64,000 nt of DNA, taken from NCBI GenBank assembly GCA_965644315.1, contig CBFFRQ010000069.1, forward strand, positions 744,001 to 808,000. Reading direction: 5' to 3'. The position numbers and the translations under genes were made by a program. This document shows positions 42,053-52,235 of this stretch, in pieces. Numbering within the stretch: position 1 is the first letter of the stretch; each line of letters begins with the position of its first letter. The notes under the pieces were generated by a model. That model worked only from the letters and a program-made list of their open reading frames with translations, did no database searches and was not told the origin of the DNA. Source of the stretch: Caecitellus pseudoparvulus. Taxonomy: Eukaryota; Bigyra: Bicosoecida.

Positions 42053-45000
42053 TCACTCGCCCTTGAGAAGGCGCTGAAGGGCATCAAAGCCACCCTGAGC
42101 AAGGCCTTCCTGGGAGCTGCGCACCGCCAGTCGGGCGCCGTTGAAGCCCTCCTTGAGCTTCAGCTCCACGAGCATGTCGCCAGCATCACCACCCTCGGGT
42201 GCGAGGGTCTTGGCCGAGGCCAGCATGGTGAGCATGCCGTCCCCCAGCTCCCGCTGGCCAAGCACCTTCACGTTGGCAGCATTCAAGGTACTGCTGACTG
42301 TCGAAGCGTCGGCGGACGCGAGGCCTCGCACGGTGGCCTCGACATTGCTGGCTTCTGCAGCGGCCCACGCCGCTTGGAAGCCACCACCCCCAACGCCGCC
42401 ACCGGGCACCAAGATCGCCTCCACACGCAGGGGGACCTTAAAGATGAACTGCACGCGGGAGGTGTTGTCTCGCAGGGCGACGTCCAGTGTCGCTGACAGC
42501 GGGAAGCCGGTGGCGCGCTCAGCTTTCGGGACAAGGTCAACGAGCACCGAGCCGCTCGCGCCCGAGGCCACACCGCCGAAAGAAGCGGTGGGCAGGCTGG
42601 GCGACAGGCCAAAGGTGTTCTTGTTGACAGCAACGGCCACCTTGTCAACGGAGGAGCTTTGCGTGTTGTGGATGCCAATGGCCAGGGTGGCGCCGGTGCC
42701 AACGCTGCCTGGGACGATGCCGGCGTGGATGCGCAGGCCGTTGGCGTCGCTAACCACGGGCATGGTGAGCGGGTCCACGGCACCAGGGGCTGCAGGTGGC
42801 GAGGCAGCGGCGGAGCCGCCGACAGAAGCTGTGGGGGCGCCCATGATGCCCAGAATGTCATCGTCATCCTCCTCAGCAGCTGCAGCACCGCCCCCGCTCG
42901 GCGAGCCGCCGTCTTCTTCGTAGTACAGCTCTTCCTCGTCGTCATCCTCTTCTTCCTCAAACGTGCCTGCATCCCGGCGCTTCACGAAGGAGTCAGGCGG
43001 CTTGTGGAAGACACTGGCCAAGGAGGACAGGTTGGAGATGAGCTCGCCCAGCAGCTCCCTCCCGAAGACGTTCGTGTCATCGTGGATGACGGGCTTCTCA
43101 GCCAACACGACTGCCTTGGCGGCATCCCGATCAGCGGTCAGGAGGCGCCAGTAGATGTACCCACGGTCGCGCAGGTCTGGGTTGTCAGACTCCTCGGCTG
43201 CCATGGCAAGGACTGCTTCGACCAAATCCTCTGCCTCGGGGTTGACGAGGAACAGCTTCACGACGGCGGTGAGCAGGGCCAGCTGCACCTGCGCCGGCTC
43301 GTCGTGGAAGCCATCCACGAACGCATCCAGCAAGTCATCAGCGTTCTCAATGCGAGCAGCGTACTCGCCAATGATCCAAATCATGCTGGCCTTGGCTTCT
43401 GGCTCATCCAGGCTCTCCAAGTTGTCACAAAGGGCGGAGATGACAGCCTCATACCGGTTGGGGTACTTGCGGAAGATGTCCTTGATGACGACGATGGCCT
43501 CCTGCACGACGTAGTTCACCTTGGTGTCAATGAGCGTCAGCAGCACCTGCAGGCACTTCTCAGCTGCCTTCTCCAGCTTAATGGCGCAGCGGCCGATGGT
43601 GCGGACTGCGCGGCGCACGTACTCCACGTCAACCTGCGTGGCGTACTCTTTCAGCTCTGACAGGACGTTCTCCACGTTGCGGTCGTTGACCAGCTGCACG
43701 AGGATCTCCAACTTCTCCATCTTCACGTAGATGGGGTCGTTGTACTTGCAGAAGAAGACCTTGATCTTGTTCGTGAGCAGGAAGGGCTCCTTCTGCACGA
43801 CCAGGCTGATGTTGCGCAGCGCGACGTACTGGATCTCAGGCTGCGGGCTCTGAGCCAGGGTGACCAAGGGGGGCGCCAGCTTGCGGCGGTAGGAAGCCAA
43901 GGCTTCCTCCCCACCGATGCTCTCCATGTACAGCAGCACGATCTTGACGGCGCTGAGCACGACGGCGGAGTTCTGGTGAGCCAGGCGGGGCAGCACGCGC
44001 TCAATGATGGTCTCAGCCTCGCGAGCATCTGCAGGCGTGTACAGCTGCGCGAGGGCATCGAGGATGTAAACTTGCCCCCACTCTGTGCACTCGTTCAGGG
44101 CAGCCAGCAGCTTCTGCAGGGTAGTGGGCGGGATGTCGAAGATGGTGTGGCTTGGGTAACTCAGCTGAATCTCGCTGAGCGCTGCCACAGCGTTTGCCAC
44201 CACTGTGGGGTTGGGGTCATTCAGCAGCTCTTGCAGCAAGGTGAGGAAGCCGTGGTCCCGGACGAGAGAAGGGGAGATGTCGTGCAGCTTGGCAACACAG
44301 ATGGCTGCGGTCTTGCGCACGTAGGGGTCCTCATCCGACAGTGCCTTCTTCAGTGGCCCGTCCAGGTACTCGGTGATGCGCTCGACACGGATGCACCCCA
44401 TGGTTCGCACGGCCAGAGCGCGGATGAGGGGGTTGTGGTGGGAAGCGTCCTGCGCAGAGGCGCCTCCAGTGCTCCTTGCACTCGCGCCTTCGTCGTCTGG
44501 CCGCGAAGCACACACTCACCGTCACGAAGGCATTCACAGCCAAGATGGCCAAGTCAGGATTGCTCTTGGCGTAGTTGATCAGGTACAGGTACACGAGTTT
44601 CTTGACCTCCAGGTTGTCTGGAGTTTCAGGCGCAAGCGTGGCGTTTCGCCGTGAACCTTGTGCTGATGCCTGGCGGAGACGCACCCATCTTAATGCAGTT
44701 CAGGACATCCATGAATACCCCCGACATGTCCTTTCCGACTGTCAGTCCGGCAATCACCTGTGGCCGCATCGAAGCGTACAACGTGTTGGTGCAGCGCGAA
44801 GGGCCGTGAGGCAGCGTCAATACCGCTCCAGCCACCCAAGCCCGGTGAGCCCGGGGCCACCGTGCAGGGACCAGGGGCATCACTGACCTTTTTCACGGCG
44901 TCCTTCTTGACATGGAGGTCGGTGGAGGCCAGCTCCGCCTTGAGCTCCCCAACTTCCCCTGCATGAGGCAAGTGGCGTGGTGGTGGAGACGCCGTGCAGG

Positions 45001-45122
45001 GGCGGGCTGCCGGCTGGCCACGGCGGCGCTCAGCGTTCGCACTCACCCTTCTTCGAGCTGCTGAAGAACTTCGCATCAGAGCCTGCCTTGCTGGCCTTTC
45101 GGCGGCCGAACAGGGCCTGCAT
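42053..45122 (-). CDS. Beta-adaptin, large subunit of AP-1/AP-2 clathrin adaptor
   Basis: Five exons: 45047-45122, 44888-44958, 44685-44757, 44520-44617 and 42053-44449, giving 904 residues. The start [20 protein letters not shown] leads into [20 protein letters not shown] and [20 protein letters not shown], then [20 protein letters not shown]. The trunk has [20 protein letters not shown] and [20 protein letters not shown], near-identical to beta-adaptins across eukaryotes. An acidic hinge follows ([17 protein letters not shown]). The C-terminal ear is divergent and smaller than the animal beta-sandwich-plus-platform. Beta-adaptins bind clathrin and dileucine cargo at the trans-Golgi (AP-1) or plasma membrane (AP-2). 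A single beta often serves both complexes in protists, so AP-1 versus AP-2 cannot be decided here. Confidence 0.95.
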
Positions 45123-45410
45123 TGCTCCCTTGTGCAGCGGAGGCAGAAGCACAGCACCAGCGCGAGGCGTGCAAGGGCGCCTGGCGTCCGCCTGAAGTGT
45201 CCCTCAGCTGCAAGCAGCGGCAGGTTCAGGCAAAGCACTGGGTTGGTCAACGGATGAATGGCGTGCATTCCTGTGTTTGTGTGGAAAGTGCTCCTTGAGG
45301 GTGGGCTGCCTGCAGCCGACTCAGACTCGGCCTGCATAGCAAATTCGGACGTCTCAACGAGACTGCGCTTTTGCTCAGTCGGCGCTCCTAATAGACTTGA
45401 CGGATATGTC
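45123..45410. other. Divergent intergenic region between beta-adaptin and kinase genes
   Basis: These 288 bases separate divergent starts. The reading frame of the kinase stays open upstream to 45258 but without an ATG. No RNA gene or repeat was recognised. Confidence 0.35.
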
Positions 45411-47063
45411 ATGGCGTCTCGCTCCTCCGTGCCCCGTCCGGGAGGTGTGCAATCGGGCAAGCGTGGTGGTTCACCTGCGCCCAGCGTGACCGGGCCGGCC
45501 TGGGCTCCAGCTGCGCTCTACTCAGCGCTGGGAATCACCTGTGTTGGTATCGGGTATGGGATTTACAAGATGATGCAGGCAAGTGTGCAGCGCGCAAGTC
45601 CTGAGGCACACACAGAGAGTCCTCGCGCGTGCGGCACGAGGTGCCCAGCGACTGTGCGCGAAACGCTGGCAAGAAACGTTGTTGGCGAGGGCACCCCGAG
45701 CCGGGCAGTGATGCAGGCGCCACCTGAAGCTGCGCGAGTCTTCAAATCGATCAAGGGTGATGTTGGAGACCGCTTCCGACTTGTGGGCTTCCTTGGCCAA
45801 GGCCTGACCAGCTTCGTATTTCTCGTGCAGGAATCGGTGCCGGGCGTTGGCAGTGCAACTCGTGCGTTGAAGGTGATTCCGAAGGCCGGCAGGGCACAGG
45901 AGGGTGATCACCTGCTTGAGCTGGTTCGTCAAGAGACTGCAGTGCTCAGCAGCTTGAATCACCGCCACGTCATCAAAGTGTATGACTGGTTGGAGACGCC
46001 TGCACACATCGTCATCGTCATGGAGCATGCTGCAGGCGGGGAGCTATATGACAGCATAGTTGAGCACCAGAAGACAGGAGGATACACCGAAGAAACTGTT
46101 CGGCGTGTGTTGCAGCAGGTCATAGCAGCGGTGCAGTATGTACACGCCCACGGAGTGTTGCACCGGGACATCAAGCCGGAGAACATCCTCCTTACAACCA
46201 CAAACTTGGAGCGCGCCGACGTGAAGCTGTGCGACTTTGGCCTGGCCAAACTGTTCACGCGGGCCTTGGAGCGGAGCTCTGGGGTGGATGAGGGCGCCAT
46301 CCCTCCGCCCCTCGCGCCTGCGAAGGCGCCCTTGACCCGGGCCAGCACGATGTGTGGCAGTGAGAACTACGTCGCGCCGGAGGTATCCACAGGTGCTTAC
46401 GGCAAGGAATGTGACCTGTTCAGTGTCGGGGTTGTGGCCTTTGCCATGCTGAGTGGCAGCTTGCCCGATGATGATGACATCCTCGAAGCGTCGGGCATCC
46501 AGGGGGGAGCCACAGACGTCCACTACAGGCAGTGGTGTGTTGGTCGCCAGCCCCACCCCCTGCCGGAGCCTTCCCAGCACCTCGCACAAGTCAGTGGTGT
46601 GCAACGTGAGGGGAGCTCGCGATGTGTGATGGATGTGCCGCCCTTCCGCCCGGAGGCACTCTTTGAGCGTGAGGCGCGATGGGATGCGGTGTCTCCTGGG
46701 GCAAAGGATCTCGTCGCTCGATTGCTGCGAGTGGACCCCCGCTGGCGCATCACTGCTCAAGAGGCGTTGGAGCATGCCTGGCTTGCGGCCGAGTCCTGGG
46801 CAGAGGCGGCCGCGAGTGGATCACGTCGAAGCAGGCATGGCATCTCGCGCCAGCGCAAATCCCCCGCCTTGAGTCCCGCCCTGAGCCCCTCTCTGGCGTC
46901 AAGGGGAGGAGGCAGCGGCGCAGCTGCACCGCCCCCTCTGTCTTTGGGCGACGGTGCACTCAAGCCCGGGGCACCTTCATCTCCTGCCACGCTGAGCTTC
47001 CCTAACGGCGCCATTACAGAGCACGTAGCTGTGCGCAGGATCCCGCAGACGCCTGCGACTTAG
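45411..47063 (+). CDS. Membrane-anchored Ser/Thr protein kinase of the CAMK-like group
   Basis: 550 residues from ATG 45411. Residues about 30-57 contain a hydrophobic segment (ALYSALGITCVGIGYGIYKM) likely to anchor the protein. The kinase domain runs from about 118: FLGQGLTSFVFLVQ (glycine loop), RALKVIPK (catalytic Lys), HGVLHRDIKPENIL, CDFGLAKLF, GSENYVAPEV and WRITAQEALEHAWL. All catalytic residues are present, so it should be active. The topology puts the kinase on the cytosolic face if the helix is a signal anchor. Residues 57-102 may be an in-frame GC-AG intron (45579-45716, donor CAG|GCAAGT); its removal would join the helix almost directly to the kinase. An insertion replaces the usual short segment after subdomain IX. 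The tail is Ser/Pro-rich with an SPALSPALSPSL repeat. Confidence 0.85.
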   Translation: MASRSSVPRPGGVQSGKRGGSPAPSVTGPAWAPAALYSALGITCVGIGYGIYKMMQASVQRASPEAHTESPRACGTRCPATVRETLARNVVGEGTPSRAVMQAPPEAARVFKSIKGDVGDRFRLVGFLGQGLTSFVFLVQESVPGVGSATRALKVIPKAGRAQEGDHLLELVRQETAVLSSLNHRHVIKVYDWLETPAHIVIVMEHAAGGELYDSIVEHQKTGGYTEETVRRVLQQVIAAVQYVHAHGVLHRDIKPENILLTTTNLERADVKLCDFGLAKLFTRALERSSGVDEGAIPPPLAPAKAPLTRASTMCGSENYVAPEVSTGAYGKECDLFSVGVVAFAMLSGSLPDDDDILEASGIQGGATDVHYRQWCVGRQPHPLPEPSQHLAQVSGVQREGSSRCVMDVPPFRPEALFEREARWDAVSPGAKDLVARLLRVDPRWRITAQEALEHAWLAAESWAEAAASGSRRSRHGISRQRKSPALSPALSPSLASRGGGSGAAAPPPLSLGDGALKPGAPSSPATLSFPNGAITEHVAVRRIPQTPAT

Positions 47064-47073
47064 TACAACCGCT

Positions 47074-49390
47074 TCATTCGTGCATTGCATGTGTTGCATG
47101 GGGCTTGACAGGGCCCAACGTGGCCCTCACCTCGGCGATGGCCGCCGAGGCATCCCGGATGGCGAGGGCCACCTCCCTTGGCTTGGCAGGGCTGTCTGCA
47201 GCACTGTGCCTTGCTGGTGGGGGCGCATGCAGCTGGAGGCTAGTGGGTGGTGCCTGTGTCGGCTTCGGGGGAGACCGCGTCGTGGGGTGCCATGACTGAA
47301 CGGCCTCGCGTGCCTGGTTTTGGCGGGAGCGCACCGCCGCGTCGGCGGCGAAGGCAGCTGCCGTGGACTGCCGAGTGGCGCCACCGCTCCCGCTCTGTTG
47401 CGCTGGCGGGCGAGCCTCCGTGCTCAAATTCGGTCCCCAGCTGGCACTCCACGGTGCTGCCTCCGGCCGCAGGGGTGCACCCTGCCCAGCGTACGGGTGG
47501 CGCAGTGCTGGTCTGACGTAGCCCTGTGCAGGGTTGTACCCAGCCACACGGGGCACAGAGTCACCCCCTTGGTTTGGTGAGTGCTCACGCTGTCGATGCT
47601 GCTGGTGAGGTGAGGGGAGCATGAAGTGGTGCTGAGGGGACCTACTCTGTGTGGAGTTGGGGGGGGCAGGGCGGGCAGAAGGCGGAGGGGGAGTGAATGC
47701 AGCATGCGATGGAGCCCCCGCTGGCTTTGTGGCGCTTTCATGCGCTGGGGGTGAACCGCCTGTCGGTCGGCCGCGGGCGCCGTCGGAATCCACGCTCCCT
47801 TGCTCTGAGTGAGAGGTTGGGCTGGGCGCCGCTTTGGAGGTTGCCAGCACGTCCACTTGGCGCTCCAGGTCCTGGAGGTGGCGCGCTGAGCGGGACGTGG
47901 ACACATCCAGCTGGCCCTGCAACTCAAGTGCTCGCCGGGTGCTCTCAGCCAGGCGCATACGGAGGTCTGCGATGACCGCCGCATCCCTGGAGTACCCTTC
48001 ATGAGTTCGAGGGGGTGACACGCCTGGCATGGGCGCTAGCGCTGCCTTCGTGGCCTCTGTAGGCACGATGGCAGTTTCTGTACCTTTTCCGGGGGATGGG
48101 CTGTTTCCTCCCTGCACGGGCCGCTTGCCAGGCTGGTGCTTTGTAGTGCCCTCCCAAGGCTTCCGGGACTCCTCCCACACTGCCACGGCGGCCTCCGCAG
48201 CCGAGGCACGACCCTGTGCCGCCTGCACCTCAACTTTCGCAGCAGAGAGCGCCTGTGCCAGTTCTTGGCGTTGCTCATCCAGCCCTTCAGCCCGCTTGGT
48301 GGCGGCAGCAGTGGCTTCCTTCTCCGCTGCCAGGGCTGCTTGAAGCTCGCTGGCTTTTTCTCGCGCCGCAGCGAGCTCTGCTCTGCACGTGGCCAGGGCA
48401 AGCTCACTCTCGTTGCGGGCTGCAGTTTCCCTGGCTGCCTCAGCCTTGGCCTCTTTGATATCTGCCTGCAGTCCCCGCAGCTTCGTCGCCAGCTCAGCTA
48501 CTTTCTTGGCCGCCATCTCTCGGGAGGCTGAGTCCGAGCCGAGCTTGCGCTGTGCCGCCAGGACTTCCTCATGGGCTTCCTGAGCTTCAGCCCGTGCTCG
48601 AGCAGTGGCCTTCTCAGCAGTGGCAGCAGCGGCCTGGGCGGCAGCCGTGTCGGCGCGGGACACGGCTGCTTCATGGTGAGACGCTTGCGCAGCTGCGCGG
48701 GCCTCATCCGCTTCCTCTCGAGCAGCTTGAACTCGGGCGCGCTCCGTTTCGAGCTGCGACTGCAAGTCATGAATGCTCTGCTCCTGCTCTGAGATGGTGC
48801 GCTGGTGCTCCCGAGTGAGTTCGTCCGCCACATCATGCATGGCGGCCAGAATGTGAGTGGACGCAGCAATGTCATCCCCTGCATCGGTCGGGGTTTCCAC
48901 GCCCAACTCTCGGAGAGTGTAGCTGCACTTTGCCCGACTTGCAAGGAAAGCTCTGAGCACAGACCCTGCGTTCTCGCTCGCCAACGCCAGCTCTTCCTGT
49001 GGCATGGGGCAAGGACAGGTGCTAGCCGTCGCCGCGACGCTGCACACCACGCCAGGCAGGACCTACCTCCCAAGCTGCTGGGACACCCTTGGAGGCGACT
49101 AGCTCCTCCAGTTTCGCAATGTAGTGCTTCAGTCCACGTGTGGCTTGAAGGGAGCACGTGGCGTGCGCGTTGTACGTGGCGAGAACCAAGCGCAGCAGCC
49201 CTGGCGTGCTGAGTGGCGCAGCTGCACTGGCCCGGGACAGATCCAGCGTGTCCTGCTGCGCAACAGGGGACGCCTCGCCATCCCATCCGCCGCCCTCATC
49301 GCTATCATCCCTGGCATGGATGTGGCTGAGATACGCAGGGTCCACGGCGCCTTCCCAAGCAGGTGGCGTGGACCGGTGTCGGCCTGCCAT
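47074..49390 (-). CDS. Coiled-coil protein, function unknown
   Basis: Two exons, 49067-49390 and 47074-48996, giving 748 residues; the 70-base intron starts GTAGGT. Residues 60-150 are helical and could be a small folded head (LLRLVLATYNAHATCSLQAT, AFLASRAKCSYTLRELGVET). Residues about 160-340 form an unbroken Ala/Glu/Arg coiled coil (REHQRTISEQEQSIHDLQSQ, AQASHHEAAVSRADTAAAQA). The C-terminal 350 residues are Pro/Ser/Gln/Ala-rich and disordered, with a final helix (EVALAIRDASAAIAEVRATL). Such architecture is common in centrosomal and flagellar scaffolds, but no family was recognised. The stop lies 10 bases from the stop of the converging kinase gene, so their mRNAs must overlap. Confidence 0.75.
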
Positions 49391-49537
49391 GGTCTTTCGC
49401 GAAGTGGTCAGGGTGTTTGGCCGAGGCGACCTCACCGTGCAGCGACGCAGCTGCCACTAGGAAAGGATCAGCAAGCCTGCATTACATGGGGGGCTTCAAA
49501 GGTGTATGTTTGTGTTCAATGATGGCAAATGCCGCCG

Positions 49538-51646
49538 TCAAGCTTGCTCAGCCGTAGCCACGCGATTGAAGGCCTGCACCCACTGCTCCATGGCCTCCTG
49601 CGTGCCAGCTTGCAAGTACATCTCCCGCCCACCAGCCGCCACCATGAAGCGTGCTGGCTTCTGAGGCTTGGGCTGGGCCATCGCGCTGGCGAAGTTGGCC
49701 AGAGGCATGCATCCCTTGGGTGCCGCACTTGGCAGCCTGTTGGGGTCTTCCTTGAAGTACGTGAGGCATGGCTCTTCTACGCCAGGGTGGGGCAGCTTCC
49801 CCTCACACGGAACGCTAAGCACACAATACCGCCGCTTCCAGGTCTTGCGCAAGCGGCCCCGTTTGAACAGCCAGCCATGCAGCACCACCTTCGCCTGTCT
49901 CGGAGAGGGTGGGGAGGAGCCGTGAAAGGGCCTGCCGGCAGGAGGGGCGCGCGTCCTAATAAACTCACGAGAGTTTGTGCCCACTGTGCACATTTCAATG
50001 GGTCTGTAGATGGCACTGCCATGCTCCGACTGGCTCCCCGTGCGACGATGGAGCTGAGGGTGCCTTCTGAGACAGCCGAGTCGGCTCGGCCATGTGGCGA
50101 GCCGCCTGGGCTGTCAGTGCCCGACGCCTTTGCGAGCTTCAGGAACGCCATTTTTGGGCTTTTGAATGGTGGCAACGCAGAAGTCTCCAGGGCCTTCCAT
50201 GGGATGCGCTCTGGCAAGCTGCTTGGACTGAGCCACGCATGCTTCTGCGGTTTGCGGTGAGGTGTGAAGGTCTCAGCCTGCGGCTGAAGAGGGGGCGCAA
50301 TGCACGCACCAGAAGACCCCGCATGGATGGGCGCTCGCCATCAGCCTTTGTCAGGCCTGCACGGAAAAATGCGTAGGCGCCGTCCGACATGCAGGGTGGC
50401 TTGGGCGGTAGCGGGTCGTGCTCGATGGCAGCGAAGAGGTCCATTGGGTTGGATGCCGAGGCCCCGAAGGGCACTTGCCCCGTGAGAAGCGTCCACAGAG
50501 TCACACACAGCGCCCATACGTCTGCTTTGTATCCGTCAAAGGCGGGGGCTGTGAGGGCGTCAAGTGGGGGTGTTGCGGCACTCCGCCTCCGCTGCACCAG
50601 GGGTGCTGGACGCACCGGAACACTCAGCAGAGCTCAAGAACTGAAATGTGCCCTCAGTGCCCCGCAACCTGCACTGCAGGTCGTCTGGGTCCGGTTCCAG
50701 GGCTGCTACATGGGCGGCGATGCGCGCCTCAGCGGCAGCGATGTCCCCTCCTCCTTCCACGGTCTCAGCGACTGTGTCCAATGCTTGGGCCATGGCTTGG
50801 GCAGCTTTGACGGCCGTCGCATCATGAGCGACCCCCCAGTCACCGACCTTCACCACGCCCTCCGCGCTGACGAAGAGGTTGTCAGGTTTGATGTCCCGGT
50901 GCACGATGTGCAGCTCGTGGGCGTGCGCGAGGCCCCGCGCAGCGTCCCTGCCAATCTGCTGCACCAGAGGCTCGGGGAGAGTCCCGCCTGTCAAGGCGCT
51001 GATAAAGCGATGAGCGTCCTCATCATACTCCATCACCACTCCGCCCGACACGAATTCCAGCACTGCAAGCGCGGGGCGATGCAGAGGTGCCATGCAAGCC
51101 CGGGCGAAACGCCCACGCAACGCACCGTAGTACAAATCGTCGCTGCCAGGGGCGTCAATCGCCCCCAGCAAGCAGACTAGATTCTCATGCTTGCCTAGAC
51201 GGCTCATGATAGAGAATTCAGACTCAACCTTGTCCAGGGCAGTTGTTACAGTCATGCCACCCGAGGTGCTGTCGCGGTGGACATCTCGCTTGCGCGACAG
51301 CTGGCTCTTTGAGAAGCACTTGACTGCCTGCATGACAGTTGGCGGGCAGGAGAGGCGTGTTGCGGCACATGTGCGCTGCATGCACCTGCTCCGCGGCACT
51401 AACGACGGGAGAGACTCCCTGCTGAGCCTCAGCCAATGCTACAGTCGCGAAGGCGCCCTTGCCGAGGTGCCGCGCAAAAGTCAGCCCGTTGATCTGCAGC
51501 TGGCCTGAGCTAGAAAGCTGCTCCTGCTGGTGGTCCTGCACAAAGGGAATGCTGATCCTGCCGGCCTCCCCTTCGCCAGAGGCTTGCTCGGCGACGTGGC
51601 TTGACAGGCCTTCAGCGCCTCCAGCTGGCCCAGCCGCAGCGGCCAT
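49538..51646 (-). CDS. CaMKK-like protein kinase with C-terminal PH domain and a DWG motif
   Basis: Five exons: 51386-51646, 50616-51327, 50310-50548, 49969-50244 and 49538-49894, giving 614 residues. The first donor (GTGCAT) is less certain than the others. Kinase motifs: ARHLGKGAFATVALAEAQ (glycine loop), QAVKCFSKSQL (Lys), HELHIVHRDIKPDNLFVSAE (catalytic loop), VKVGDWGVA (DFG replaced by DWG), GTEGTFQFLSSAEC, GYKADVWALCVTLWTLLTGQ, ERPSMRGLLKHAWL. The ADVWALCVTL segment and catalytic loop resemble CaMKK/Elm1-type kinases that activate AMPK or CaMK. The C-terminal 119 residues form a PH domain (VLHGWLFKRGRLRKTWKRRY to MEQWVQAFNRVA), which suggests phosphoinositide binding and membrane recruitment. 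Kinase plus C-terminal PH recalls PDK1, but the motifs fit CaMKK better. Asp and Gly of DWG are kept, so activity is possible. Confidence 0.85.
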
Positions 51647-52235
51647 GTGCGCTTTGAAGCATGCGTGGCGCCCCTGCTCAGCTGCTTTGCAGTCACTGGG
51701 CAGCACAAGGGAAGCATGCGATGGAGTACAGACAAAGGCTCAAGGTTGGGTAAGAAGGCCCGCATCGCTGTGTCTGGGTGGTGGGGCAGGTTTGACGCAA
51801 GCGTGCTTTTTGCCTACACCTGCCCTGCTCCGAGTGCTGACGTTGGGCGCGGCTCATGCCACGCAATAAAAACCGTGCGATGGCAATGCTGCCGTCCAGG
51901 CAAGCGCAGAACACTCGCTCCAAAGCGAGGCCATGTGTCTGAGTGCGTCGTCCTGCCCAAGCCTGGGCGCCTGCACCGCAGCCCCAACGTGCGTGCAAGG
52001 CACGAACCAGCACACCGCGCCTGCATCTCGGCGGAGGTTGCCAAGCACCACTGTGTGCTGCCAAGAGGTAGGGGGTATCAAAGTTCCACTTGCCTGACCC
52101 GAAGTCATCCAGAACACGCTCTCATCGGAGGTGAAAGGCCTTGTGACAAGTGGGTGTGTTTCCAGGTCACGCTGCGACCTTTCGTGAACGACACACGCAG
52201 CCCTCTGAGTCAGGGGCTTGGGCGCAAGCGCGACC
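51647..52235. other. Divergent intergenic region
   Basis: These 589 bases lie between the kinase start (minus) and the next ATG (plus). Several frames are open but their composition looks random and none shows family features. No tRNA-like B-box, repeat or TATA box was recognised. It may contain 5' untranslated exons. Confidence 0.4.

Noticed and set aside
51647-52235. tRNA or small RNA gene in the gap
   Set aside because: No B-box-like GGTTCGANTCC or cloverleaf could be found by eye.
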